Shown here: positions 7,042 through 15,097 of the stretch, one piece after another
Layout of the letters: each line of letters starts with the position of its first letter
Numbering within the stretch: the stretch's first letter is position 1
Source: JAFMKE01 sp047621945
GTDB lineage: Bacteria > Bacteroidota > Bacteroidia > Chitinophagales > UBA8649
Assembly: GCA_047621945.1 (NCBI GenBank)
Contig: JBLHMK010000058.1
Span: forward strand, 1 to 15,199
Direction: 5' to 3'
Length of the DNA: 15,199 nucleotides
The notes under the pieces: generated by a model
What the model was told of the DNA's origin: nothing
The model's input: the letters and a program-made list of their open reading frames with translations, nothing else
Databases searched by the model: none
Made by a program: the position numbers and the translations under genes

Positions 7042-7308
7042 CTAATTTGTAGAAAGTAGGTTCTCTAAATTAGGTACATAAACATAATTGGGGTCCAAGA
7101 TTTTTCCTTTTTGTAAAAATATTTTTACATTCTCTATTTCGCTTAATTTTAAATAGGTTTATGCTTTGTTCAAACAAGCTTCAGGAATACAATGATCAAA
7201 GGAGCTTTCCCTAGTTTTAAAACAATCATCACTTTTATACATTTTATTGTCAAAATCTTTTAGAAGTGCACTATCCGAATCTGCGCGATTTCTTATCTTA
7301 GTTGCCTA
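7042..7308 (-). pseudogene. Decayed C-terminal copy of the adjacent TMTC-like TPR glycosyltransferase
   Basis: Reading the minus strand in one frame gives IPEACLNKA, then an in-frame TAA (7159-7161), then TYLKLSEIENVKIF and on to NLENLLSTN with a TAG at 7042-7044. The intact neighbour ends IPEAYLNKA, YSFIKLGDITIAKSY and so on to SLEKLLSGN, also with TAG. Over these 48 codons 26 residues are identical, without a gap, and the premature stop falls on a codon that is Tyr in the intact gene. The frame continues upstream from the IPEA segment through a poorly matching stretch (DSDSALLKDFDNKMYKSDD) to a TAG at 7306-7308, and no start region is visible. The simplest reading is a tandem duplicate or paralogue that lost everything but its 3' end. 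Similarity is moderate, so the duplication is old. Confidence is high that the segments are homologous, and lower for the exact 5' limit. Confidence 0.8.
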
Positions 7309-7361
7309 TTCTCAAAATAAAGCTAAACTATAAATCGCTTACAATACCAAAAACTGTTCAT

Positions 7362-9875
7362 CTAGTTTCCTGACAGCAACTTTTCTAAACTCAATACATC
7401 TGCATGATTTGGACTAAGCAATTTCCCCTTAGCTAAGTAAGATTTAGCAATAGTAATATCCCCCAATTTTATAAAAGAGTAAGCCTTATTCAGATATGCT
7501 TCTGGAATGGAGTTATCTATTTCAATAATTCTATCATTTACCAAAATAGCTTCTTCAAACTTTTCACTGAAGTATAAAACCGAAGACAAGTTAAGTAATA
7601 CATCAATGTTGTTGGGATTGTTAACTAGAAATAAATTACTATAAACTATCACGTCTGCAGCATTACCTTCCATATTGGCAATATCTAACAAATAACCATA
7701 AGTAGAACTATAGGTGCTATCAATTTCAGAAGCCCTTTTAAACGCTTCCTTCGCTTTAAGATAATCTTTCTTTACAAAATAAACTCGTCCTAAGTCAAAC
7801 CACCAATTTAAAAAATCTGGATAGATTTTAAGCGCCTTTTCAAAATGAGTTGTTGCCCTATTTATTTCGTCTTCATCTGTATATCCATTCTGCGAACTTT
7901 TCAATGAGGCCATAATTGCACTCCCAAAAAGCGCATGCGCTTGAGCGGAATTATTAACTTGATGGATGTCATGTTCAAACAAAGTGACTTTGTTTTTCCA
8001 AAGCGTGTTCCTATAAACCACAAAACAGCTACACATGAGGACTAAGACAATGCAAACTATTCCTAAGGGCACTCTAAACCTATGGGATTTCCATAATTTA
8101 TAAAAACCGATTCCAATCAAAATACTGAAACCTAATGAAGCTGCAAAAGCCAACCTTTCCCCCACAATACCAGCTACTGGTGTAAGTAAATTTGAATAAG
8201 GAAGAATACTTAGCTCGATCCACAGAATTGAAAAAAAAGTAAGAAGACGTCCTTTGGCTAGAAAGTAAAGACTTCCCAAAAAAATCAGAAGCAATGTAAC
8301 AATAGAGAGAATGGTATGCCAATCCTTAAAATTATAAATTTTGAATTGGTCATATCCATAATAATAGCTCAAAGGGTACGGGAAAAGTAACTTCCCTATA
8401 TAGAAACTATTTGCATTTAAGGCTAAAGCAAAGCGATGTTCGTAATCCCAATTTTCAATTATAGGGTTTTCAATAAACAATACTGGACGATCATCTTTTT
8501 GATCAAATTGCGCAACTTCCTCAACTGCTTGAAACTCCGTAATTGTCTCTTTTTTAAACTCTCTTAATCCAATAGAGACAAATAAAGAGACAAAAATAAC
8601 TAGGACAAACCGGTTTCTTTGATTCACTAGACGTTTAAAAAAATTAAAATTAAGATATCCCCCTAACGCCATTGGGACAAGTGTAAAAAACCAAATAGGG
8701 TATGCAAACCCAGGTAAATTTGCGTAAGCTCCTATATCAGAAAAAGGGAGTAGACTGAGCAATAAAAAGGGCTTGAAGAATCTAATAGATAAGTAGAATA
8801 AAACGTACCCAATTAACAATCCACCATCAACACTTACGACGAAAACAGCTAAAAGACTAAGCACTAGAATAACAGAAAAATGATAAAATTGCTGTTTAAT
8901 GCGCTCAACATTAAGTACTAGAAAAAACAAATATGCCCAAGTGACTAAACTTGCATCCTTTAAAATAAGTCCAGTTACATTCAACAGTACATAGAAGATA
9001 ATACTTGGAATTAATGAGTCTTTTTTTAGAGAACTATTGGCATAAACTACGCCTACTTTAACAGCCTGTTTAAGCCTTTGAATTAAGGGTTTATACTCAA
9101 ATTTGGGGAAAAATTGTGCTCCAATCAGGATAAAACAGCCAAGCAAGAAATAAATTATAAGTGTGCCTGAAGAAAGAAAAAGGTAATCTTTTATTAAAAA
9201 AAGACCCACTGCGTAAAATAAAAGTGGAAACCACAATTTTGTTTCCTTTCTAAACAGTATAATACTAAATGGTAACAGAGCAATAATAACGATTATGGAA
9301 TTTTTACTAAAAAATCCCAACAAGAAAAAAATTAAAGCTATACCCCATGCTATGAGGTTTTTGAAAAACCCTTCTTTCGGATTCAACTTAAAAATGCTCA
9401 AAAATGCCAAAACCCCAAAAATCAAACTTAAAATCTCATCTCTATTTTTAATACTAGCTACTACCTCCGTATGGATGGGGTGAATAGCAAAAATGGTGGC
9501 AACAAAAAACCCTAAAAGGGGGCTTCTGTCCGGTGCCAAGCTATTTGCTAAATAGAAAATTAGCAAGCATAACAAGGCGTAGAGAATAACATTTATAGCA
9601 TGGCTTACATGCGGATTATCGCCAAAAAATTGATGTTCAATGGCAAAACTTACATGCGTAATTGGTCTATAATCATATTTATAGCCCTTGTCATCTTCAT
9701 AGTAAAAGGAGGTGAAAATTTCGCTTATGCCAGAAAACCCCTTGGAGGTTGTCCGATGATTTATAGTTACTAATTCATCGTCTAAATTGTAATCATTAAT
9801 CATTGTATTTGCGTAAAGCAAAAACGCCAACAAAAAAACAATTAATGGATAAAAGCGCTCAATGCTCTTCTTCAT
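7362..9875 (-). CDS. TMTC-like membrane glycosyltransferase (GT-C fold) with C-terminal TPR domain
   Basis: An 837-residue protein. Residues 1-620 hold many hydrophobic segments typical of GT-C transferases, which use a lipid-linked sugar and act on the periplasmic side. Motifs shared with eukaryotic TMTC1-4 proteins appear in order: an Asp pair in the first loop (D32-D33), YRP (69-71), HPIHTEVVASIKNRDEILS (132-150, compare HPVHTEAVAGVVGRADLLS), VGERLAFAASLG (571-582) and RNTLW...LF (622-633). A long loop at about 438-520 contains GKLLFPYPLSYYYGYDQ. Residues about 640-837 form TPR-type helical pairs (FEKALKIYPDF, AKEAFKRASEIDS, LNKAYSFIKLGD), as in TMTCs, where TPRs are thought to hold the acceptor protein. 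Known TMTCs O-mannosylate cadherin-type domains. The bacterial sugar and acceptor are unknown. It follows the MoxR gene by 33 bp on the same strand and is probably in the same operon. A decayed copy of its 3' end lies downstream. Confidence 0.85.
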   Translation of the reverse strand: MKKSIERFYPLIVFLLAFLLYANTMINDYNLDDELVTINHRTTSKGFSGISEIFTSFYYEDDKGYKYDYRPITHVSFAIEHQFFGDNPHVSHAINVILYALLCLLIFYLANSLAPDRSPLLGFFVATIFAIHPIHTEVVASIKNRDEILSLIFGVLAFLSIFKLNPKEGFFKNLIAWGIALIFFLLGFFSKNSIIVIIALLPFSIILFRKETKLWFPLLFYAVGLFLIKDYLFLSSGTLIIYFLLGCFILIGAQFFPKFEYKPLIQRLKQAVKVGVVYANSSLKKDSLIPSIIFYVLLNVTGLILKDASLVTWAYLFFLVLNVERIKQQFYHFSVILVLSLLAVFVVSVDGGLLIGYVLFYLSIRFFKPFLLLSLLPFSDIGAYANLPGFAYPIWFFTLVPMALGGYLNFNFFKRLVNQRNRFVLVIFVSLFVSIGLREFKKETITEFQAVEEVAQFDQKDDRPVLFIENPIIENWDYEHRFALALNANSFYIGKLLFPYPLSYYYGYDQFKIYNFKDWHTILSIVTLLLIFLGSLYFLAKGRLLTFFSILWIELSILPYSNLLTPVAGIVGERLAFAASLGFSILIGIGFYKLWKSHRFRVPLGIVCIVLVLMCSCFVVYRNTLWKNKVTLFEHDIHQVNNSAQAHALFGSAIMASLKSSQNGYTDEDEINRATTHFEKALKIYPDFLNWWFDLGRVYFVKKDYLKAKEAFKRASEIDSTYSSTYGYLLDIANMEGNAADVIVYSNLFLVNNPNNIDVLLNLSSVLYFSEKFEEAILVNDRIIEIDNSIPEAYLNKAYSFIKLGDITIAKSYLAKGKLLSPNHADVLSLEKLLSGN

Positions 9876-9908
9876 TAAGTAAAGATAAACTTTCCTAATA
9901 AATGAGGA

Positions 9909-10871
9909 TTACAATATCTCTTGGATAATTTTTTCCGTTGAGAAGCCTTCAGCTTCCGCCTTGTAATTCTTAAACATTCTATGACGAAGCACTGGCATTG
10001 CAACAGCTTTAACATCTTCAATGTCTGGGCTGTATTTGCCATTGATGGCTGCATGACATTTCGCTCCAAGAACCAAATATTGAGCAGCTCTTGGTCCAGC
10101 ACCCCACGCTACATATTCATTAATTATATCTGGTGCTGTAGCTGAGTTTGGCCTTGTTTTTCCTACTAATTTAACTGCATATTCAAGTACGTTATCCGCA
10201 ATAGGTATTTTTCTAACCAATTGTTGGAATTCAATTATGTCCTCAGCCGACATAATTTTATTTACGCTTGCTTGAACATTCGAAGTGGTCTTTTTAACCA
10301 CTTCCACCTCTTCCTCATAGCTCGGGTAATCCAAAATAATATTGAACATAAAACGATCTAATTGAGCTTCTGGTAAAGGGTATGTCCCCTCTTGTTCAAT
10401 TGGGTTCTGCGTAGCCAATACAAAGAATGGTTTTGGTAGCGCATTGGTCAAACCATTAATCGTTACTGATTTCTCTTGCATGGCTTCTAATAAGGCTGCT
10501 TGAGTTTTAGGTGGTGTACGATTTATTTCATCTGCTAAAACGATATTTGAAAATATCGGTCCTTTGTTAAACTTAAACTTTCTAGACTCATCTAGAATCT
10601 CTGCCCCAACGATATCACTTGGCATTAAATCTGGCGTAAATTGAATTCTACTAAAGCTCAACTCTAAGACCTGAGAAATCGTACTCACTAACAAAGTTTT
10701 CGCAAGACCAGGAACACCTACTAGTAAACTGTGTCCGTTACTAAAGATAGACGTTAGCACTAAATCAACGGCTTCATCTTGACCTACTATAACTTTTGCA
10801 ATCTCAGCTTTTAGCTCTTTAAACTTAAGTGCTAATGCATCTACTGCTTCTACATCTGTCATTTGACTCAT
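9909..10871 (-). CDS. MoxR-family AAA+ ATPase
   Basis: A 320-residue AAA+ protein of normal MoxR length. The ATPase core is complete: Walker A GVPGLAKT (52-59), Walker B VLADEINR (111-118), sensor 1 ATQNP (153-157), and LDRF (171-174) with the MoxR hallmark GTYPLPEAQLDRF. The C-terminal lid helical domain (about 220-320) contains GAGPRAAQYLVLGAKC. MoxR ATPases act as cytoplasmic chaperones that remodel or activate partner proteins. The usual partners, a DUF58 protein and VWA-domain membrane proteins, are not adjacent here. Instead the gene starts one base after the SurA-like gene (TAG-A/T-ATG spacing) and is followed by the TMTC-like gene. The ATG at 10871 is used; Met4 is a possible alternative. 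Catalytic residues are intact, so it should be active. Its client is unknown, though the neighbours point to envelope biogenesis. Confidence 0.93.
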   Translation of the reverse strand: MSQMTDVEAVDALALKFKELKAEIAKVIVGQDEAVDLVLTSIFSNGHSLLVGVPGLAKTLLVSTISQVLELSFSRIQFTPDLMPSDIVGAEILDESRKFKFNKGPIFSNIVLADEINRTPPKTQAALLEAMQEKSVTINGLTNALPKPFFVLATQNPIEQEGTYPLPEAQLDRFMFNIILDYPSYEEEVEVVKKTTSNVQASVNKIMSAEDIIEFQQLVRKIPIADNVLEYAVKLVGKTRPNSATAPDIINEYVAWGAGPRAAQYLVLGAKCHAAINGKYSPDIEDVKAVAMPVLRHRMFKNYKAEAEGFSTEKIIQEIL

Positions 10872-10872
10872 A

Positions 10873-12210
10873 CTAATTCGCGGTTTGGGTGGAGATTAAA
10901 TTACAAGATTGATATTTTTCTGATAGTCGAATATAGATATTTTGGGCTTTCTTAGCCAACCATTTTTCCATTTCCTCACTCTGTTTTGTTTGTTTAGCCA
11001 CTGCCTTTATTTTACTGTAATCATCATTCAAATTAGCTATGTGAGCGGGGCTTTCCGATTGCAAATAAATAATTCTAAAACCAGTTTGTCCGTCATAAGA
11101 TTGGTAAGGTAAAACCTCCGAAAATTCACCCACTTTCATCCCATCTAAAGATAAGGCTACATTCCCCTCTAACTGGCTCATTTCAAAGAAGGTGTTCCCC
11201 GTTTCTTGGTTAGTTAAAAGACCTCCATTTTGTTTACTTTGATCATCCTGCGAATATCCAGAAACCGCCTGCTGATAGCTCATTTCACCCTTATCTACTT
11301 TCATTTTAAGGTCCAAAATACCTTGCTCTGCATCGATGATATTTTGATTCTCAATGTCAGGTGTTATTAGAATATGTCGCACATCAATTCGGTCGCCTTT
11401 TCTATCTAATAGTTGAATGATATGGAAACCGAAATCTGTTTCTACTACTTCAGAAATTTCACCAACTTCTAGTCTAAATGCAACCGCTTCAAATTCAGGT
11501 ACTAGCTCTCCTCTTTTCACATAACCTAAGGCACCATCTTTGGCTGCAGAACCTGGGTCATCCGAATATAATAAGGCCTGGAATCCAAAATCACTTCCTA
11601 TCTCAATATCCTTTCTTATTTTTTCTGCTTGTTCTTTTGCTGCTTGCTTTTGAAGAATGGTAGGAGTGGCAAAAATAACGATTTGGCCTATTTCTACCTC
11701 TCCGCTAAAATAAGGCAAACTATCTGCAGGAATCAATTCAAAAAATTCGAATACCTCTGCAGGAGAAACTTCAAGATCAGCAAAAACCTGATTCTTCATT
11801 TTATCTGAAAGCAATTGCTGGTAAATATCATTTCTGAATTCTTCTTTTAAATCAAAGATTGATTTACCATAATACTCTTCCAGCTTCTCATTTGAGCCAA
11901 ACATGCTAATAAAATATTCAATTCTTCGATTCAATTCATTGTCTACCTCTTCATTGGTAGCTACGATACTATCTCGTCCTGCTTGCACAATGAAAATTTT
12001 ATCAATGATTAGTTGATTCAACACTTCACATGCCAAGTCCTCATCGCCATAGTAACCCGCCTCTTTTGCTTGTTCCATTTGCAAATCTACGTCCGACTTC
12101 AAGATGATGTTATCCTCCACAACTGCCACTATTTCTTCTACTACTTGAGCAGGCAAAAAAGAAGACAATAAAGTAAGTGTTAGTAGTGCTATTGTTTTAA
12201 TATATTTCAA
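10873..12210 (-). CDS. SurA-like periplasmic peptidyl-prolyl isomerase / outer-membrane protein chaperone
   Basis: A 445-residue protein matching SurA in length and plan. It has a signal peptide (MKYIKTIALLTLTLLSSFLPAQ) and a SurA N-terminal chaperone segment (about 23-165, VVEEIVAVVEDNIILKSD). Two parvulin-type PpiC domains follow, at about 172-270 (EIGQIVI ... GFHIIQLLDRK) and 277-385 (VRHILITP ... TGFRIIYL), then a C-terminal helix (about 395-430). Members of the family hold unfolded beta-barrel proteins in the periplasm and deliver them to the BAM machinery. The first codon is TTG (12208-12210), inside the end of the preceding lipoprotein gene, giving a 14-bp overlap. No in-frame ATG exists near the signal peptide, so TTG with translational coupling is the best start. 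The MoxR gene begins one base after its stop. Third of three related folding-factor genes in a row. The family is clear; the symbol surA is withheld because other genes here share the same fold. Confidence 0.92.
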   Translation of the reverse strand: MKYIKTIALLTLTLLSSFLPAQVVEEIVAVVEDNIILKSDVDLQMEQAKEAGYYGDEDLACEVLNQLIIDKIFIVQAGRDSIVATNEEVDNELNRRIEYFISMFGSNEKLEEYYGKSIFDLKEEFRNDIYQQLLSDKMKNQVFADLEVSPAEVFEFFELIPADSLPYFSGEVEIGQIVIFATPTILQKQAAKEQAEKIRKDIEIGSDFGFQALLYSDDPGSAAKDGALGYVKRGELVPEFEAVAFRLEVGEISEVVETDFGFHIIQLLDRKGDRIDVRHILITPDIENQNIIDAEQGILDLKMKVDKGEMSYQQAVSGYSQDDQSKQNGGLLTNQETGNTFFEMSQLEGNVALSLDGMKVGEFSEVLPYQSYDGQTGFRIIYLQSESPAHIANLNDDYSKIKAVAKQTKQSEEMEKWLAKKAQNIYIRLSEKYQSCNLISTQTAN

Positions 12211-13000
12211 AATTATTTTGGTTTTGTGCGTTTAGCAAGAGTTCTTCTCCGTGCTTTTGAATAATTTCTTTTTCTTTTTGAAATTTTAAAATTTCACGGA
12301 TTTGGCCGCTCACCATTTCTAAAGGAGCAGGTTCACCAATTTTTTTCTTAGTTTCAATACGATACAAGTATACGGTCCCATCTTTATGGTAATACCGTTG
12401 GAATTTTACCGAAGTTTTCCATAAATACTGGGGTATTTCAAGCCCTTCTAACACCCCTCTTTCTAACCACAATGCCTCAGGTAGGCATTTGTTAGCTTGT
12501 GCAATACAGTACTCCCTTAGTTCTGCGTTCTCTTCTTGACTATTTAAGCTTTTAAGTATTTCATCCTCTTCAATTCCAGCATCTAGCAAATAGTACTTCA
12601 ATTTATATTGCTCTTCTGTAAGCAGGTAGTTTTCCTGATGAATCTTATAGTAATCTAGTATCATTTGATTGCTTATTAACACATCTGCTTCATCAACTAA
12701 CTTGTCTTGATACGCGGTGATTAACAAACTCTCTTTGTAGTCTTTAAGCAATTGCTCGATTTCCATGTCAAGCTCTGTTTCTACCGCTTTGCTTACCCAA
12801 AGTTGCCTTTCTATCCAAGTATTCATTTGGTCAGTATTCCATGCACTTGAATCTCCCGTCATTCCGCTAAGCCCAAAATCGGAAGGGTACAAAAATTGTT
12901 TGTTAACTCGGGCAATTGGCTCCTCATCAACTGACTGACTAGACTCACAAGCAAGTATAAAAAATAGTATAGGTAATATGAAGACTAAAAGGTTTCGCAC
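12197..13000 (-). CDS. Lipoprotein with a degenerate SurA/PpiC-like fold
   Basis: A 267-residue protein with a lipobox: MRNLLVFILP, then ILFFILAC, where C18 would be lipidated after signal peptidase II cleavage. The mature part is mostly charged helices (about 55-120, IERQLWVSKAVETELDMEIEQ), as in SurA/PpiC N-terminal domains. A shorter region follows (about 128-225) whose order recalls a parvulin domain (EEQYKLKYYLL, then WLERGVLEGL, then DGTVYLYRIETKKK) but lacks the usual HIL and GxH motifs. The end (about 228-267) is another helix with the SAPL-type segment GEPAPLEMVSGQIREIL. It is probably a chaperone without isomerase activity, tethered to a membrane. The start is GTG at 13000, immediately after the TAA of the preceding PpiC gene (zero spacing). 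The 3' end overlaps the SurA-like gene by 14 bp, so all three are very likely translationally coupled. Confidence 0.85.
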   Translation of the reverse strand: MRNLLVFILPILFFILACESSQSVDEEPIARVNKQFLYPSDFGLSGMTGDSSAWNTDQMNTWIERQLWVSKAVETELDMEIEQLLKDYKESLLITAYQDKLVDEADVLISNQMILDYYKIHQENYLLTEEQYKLKYYLLDAGIEEDEILKSLNSQEENAELREYCIAQANKCLPEALWLERGVLEGLEIPQYLWKTSVKFQRYYHKDGTVYLYRIETKKKIGEPAPLEMVSGQIREILKFQKEKEIIQKHGEELLLNAQNQNNFEIY

Positions 13001-14944
13001 TTATCTAATTAACGAATTAAATACTTCTTTATTAACCTCAATACTAAACTTCTGCTTCAGACTTGTTATCCATTCTTTTTCAAGATAGCCTTGATAATCA
13101 GAAATAACATACCCTCTAGTCTCACTTAACAACTTAGGCTCCGGTTTAAACAGCGTGTCAACTACTTTGTAGGTCAGCTTACCATCCTCCAGCTTATCAA
13201 TTACAACAGCCCCTTCTTCTAGACTAGCATCAACTAAATCAAAGTCAGCTGTTTCAATTTTAGCTGTTTTCATTGTTACCATTGACTCTTTCTTGTTTAG
13301 CTTTCCTAATATTTTAGCTGGGCTTAAGCCTTTTTTAATCAGTTTAGCGCCTTTGTTGGCAATTTGTTCATCTTTAAAAGTGTAGCTCGTATAAGCCACT
13401 CTATCAGACCACATATAATTCATTTTATTCTCCGCATGAAAAGCTTTCAAGCCAGAAGTGTCCATTACCGCTTTACTCCAAACTTCTTTGTCCGTCAATT
13501 CAAAAAGCAAGATTCCGTCATGGTACTCCTTCATTAAGTCTTTGTAATCTTCGTTGATTTCAGCTAAGTGATCTTCTCTATATTGTTGAATCTTGGCACT
13601 TTGAAATTTATCAAAATTACCTCTCAATAAAGAAGGGAGTTCACTCATTTTAGTTGCTTTCTTGAGCGTGTTTTTAGCATACTTTATGTAGTCATTTTGC
13701 AAATATGTTTTGTTCCCTATTGAAAATAGGGGGCTTTGGTATGTGCTATCATCAATCTTAAATGATCCACTATCAAATGACTTGCTCATATCTTGAATTA
13801 GATTGTCCAAGGCTTTTGGCTTCGTGCTAAATCCAAATTGCTTTTTAGAATCTTCATTGTTTTTAACTTGAGCTACATTCGAGCGACTATCTCTAGCTAT
13901 TTTATTCGCTAAGGAAGTTTTCATCTCATCAAAGCTTTCCGTTTCCGTTTTTGACACGCGCTGAATAATGTGCCACCCTATAGAAGTCAAAATAGGCGCT
14001 GAAATGTCTCCATCCTCTTTCAAGCTAAATGCGGCATCTGCAAATTCAGTAATCATTTCTGCTGAACTTAATTCCGGCAACTTACCTCCTTGAAAATTGG
14101 TCTTCTTGTCTTCAGAATATTGCTTTACTGCCGTTTCAAAAGTAACTTCCCCAGCTTTCAACTCACTATGTATTTTTTCAATTTTAATCTTTGCCTCAGT
14201 CTGTTTCTCTTCTGCATCCTTCGATTTGCTTTTTATCAAGATGTGAGCCGTTTTAATTTTCCCTCTAGCTGGTCTTTTATCGTGAACCAATACTAAGTGA
14301 TACCCAAACTGCGTAGCAACAGGACCTGAAATTTCTCCCGATTTTGTTACATAAAGTGCATTTTCAAAAGGATAAACTGTTTGAAAACTAGTTAAATACC
14401 CCAATCTTCCTTCATTATCCTTTGCAGATGGATCTTGAGACTTCAATTTAGCTTTTTGTGCAAAATTTACTGGGTTTAGACCTTTCTTGATACTTTGTAT
14501 CTCTTTCAATACTTTAGCAGAATCACTTGCTGAAGGGTAACTATTCGGCCAAAGAACAAGAATATGACTAGCATCTATTTCAAACTTACTCCGCTCAAAG
14601 GCTTCTTGCAATAGGGCTTCACTAACTTCTTTGTCATTAGCATAATTCTTAACCAATTGTTTCTGGTAAGTTTTTAACTCGTTTTTAATAGCAGGAATCG
14701 TGTCCATCTGCAAAGCTTCCGCTTCGGCAACTTTCAATTTAAAATTAATGAATAACTCTAAATATTCATTCAAAGAAGCTTCACTATAATCAGCCTGATT
14801 ATTAATATTGTTTTTGGTATAAACCTTTTCAAATTCTGTAGTTGAAATGGGATTACCGTCTAACTCAAAAAGAGTCTGACTATCCTGTGCTACTAGAAAA
14901 CAAAAATTCAGGGTTATGAATAAACTAAACAAAATCTTTTTCAT
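13001..14944 (-). CDS. Periplasmic PpiC-type peptidyl-prolyl isomerase, two parvulin domains
   Basis: A 647-residue protein. The ATG at 14944 is chosen because it opens a proper signal peptide (MKKILFSLFITLNFCFLVAQ). The open frame continues 46 codons upstream without signal-like character. Domains: an N-terminal helical chaperone region (about 22-120), PpiC domain 1 at about 125-222 (ASHILVLWP ... FGYHLVLVHDKR), PpiC domain 2 at about 232-330 (TAHILIKSK ... IGWHIIQRV), then about 315 residues of helix-rich sequence without a clear third active site. Both parvulin domains keep the HIL and G[YW]H signatures. It is longer than SurA and lacks the membrane anchor of PpiD, matching the large PpiC proteins common in Flavobacteriia. 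It should assist folding of exported proteins. It is the first gene of the folding-factor run, with the lipoprotein gene starting directly after its TAA. The upstream gap of about 150 bp holds TATATTTA (14972-14979, minus strand), but I see no convincing -33 element. Confidence 0.92.
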   Translation of the reverse strand: MKKILFSLFITLNFCFLVAQDSQTLFELDGNPISTTEFEKVYTKNNINNQADYSEASLNEYLELFINFKLKVAEAEALQMDTIPAIKNELKTYQKQLVKNYANDKEVSEALLQEAFERSKFEIDASHILVLWPNSYPSASDSAKVLKEIQSIKKGLNPVNFAQKAKLKSQDPSAKDNEGRLGYLTSFQTVYPFENALYVTKSGEISGPVATQFGYHLVLVHDKRPARGKIKTAHILIKSKSKDAEEKQTEAKIKIEKIHSELKAGEVTFETAVKQYSEDKKTNFQGGKLPELSSAEMITEFADAAFSLKEDGDISAPILTSIGWHIIQRVSKTETESFDEMKTSLANKIARDSRSNVAQVKNNEDSKKQFGFSTKPKALDNLIQDMSKSFDSGSFKIDDSTYQSPLFSIGNKTYLQNDYIKYAKNTLKKATKMSELPSLLRGNFDKFQSAKIQQYREDHLAEINEDYKDLMKEYHDGILLFELTDKEVWSKAVMDTSGLKAFHAENKMNYMWSDRVAYTSYTFKDEQIANKGAKLIKKGLSPAKILGKLNKKESMVTMKTAKIETADFDLVDASLEEGAVVIDKLEDGKLTYKVVDTLFKPEPKLLSETRGYVISDYQGYLEKEWITSLKQKFSIEVNKEVFNSLIR

Positions 14945-15097
14945 ACAAAAAATAAGTTGGTTACAAGTTTGTAAATATAATCTTTTAGGAAGTATCGCAG
15001 CTAAAAAAGAAGTAAAGAAGTAGAGTCTATGCGCGTGGTTTACGGTGATTTTGAAAAAATTAACAAAATCTGTGCTATCCAAACTCGTTCTATGGAA

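Noticed and set aside
6620..7361. Mobile element or CRISPR array in the long gap
   Set aside because: No transposase frame, terminal repeats with target duplications, or regularly spaced repeats are present. The gap is explained by the decayed TPR copy and upstream regulatory DNA.
8098..8322. 74-codon minus-strand frame inside the TMTC-like gene (also the plus-strand frame 9295-9483)
   Set aside because: Alternative-frame readings of a long hydrophobic gene whose TMTC motifs and membrane segments run continuously through the region in the main frame.
9875..10102. 75-codon minus-strand frame overlapping the MoxR 3' end
   Set aside because: A different frame of the conserved MoxR C-terminal domain. 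MoxR homology continues in its own frame to 9909, so no frameshift is needed.
14945..15082. N-terminal extension of the PpiC isomerase
   Set aside because: The frame stays open for 46 more codons, but the signal peptide begins exactly at the ATG at 14944. An extension would bury it, and the added sequence has no signal-like or conserved feature.
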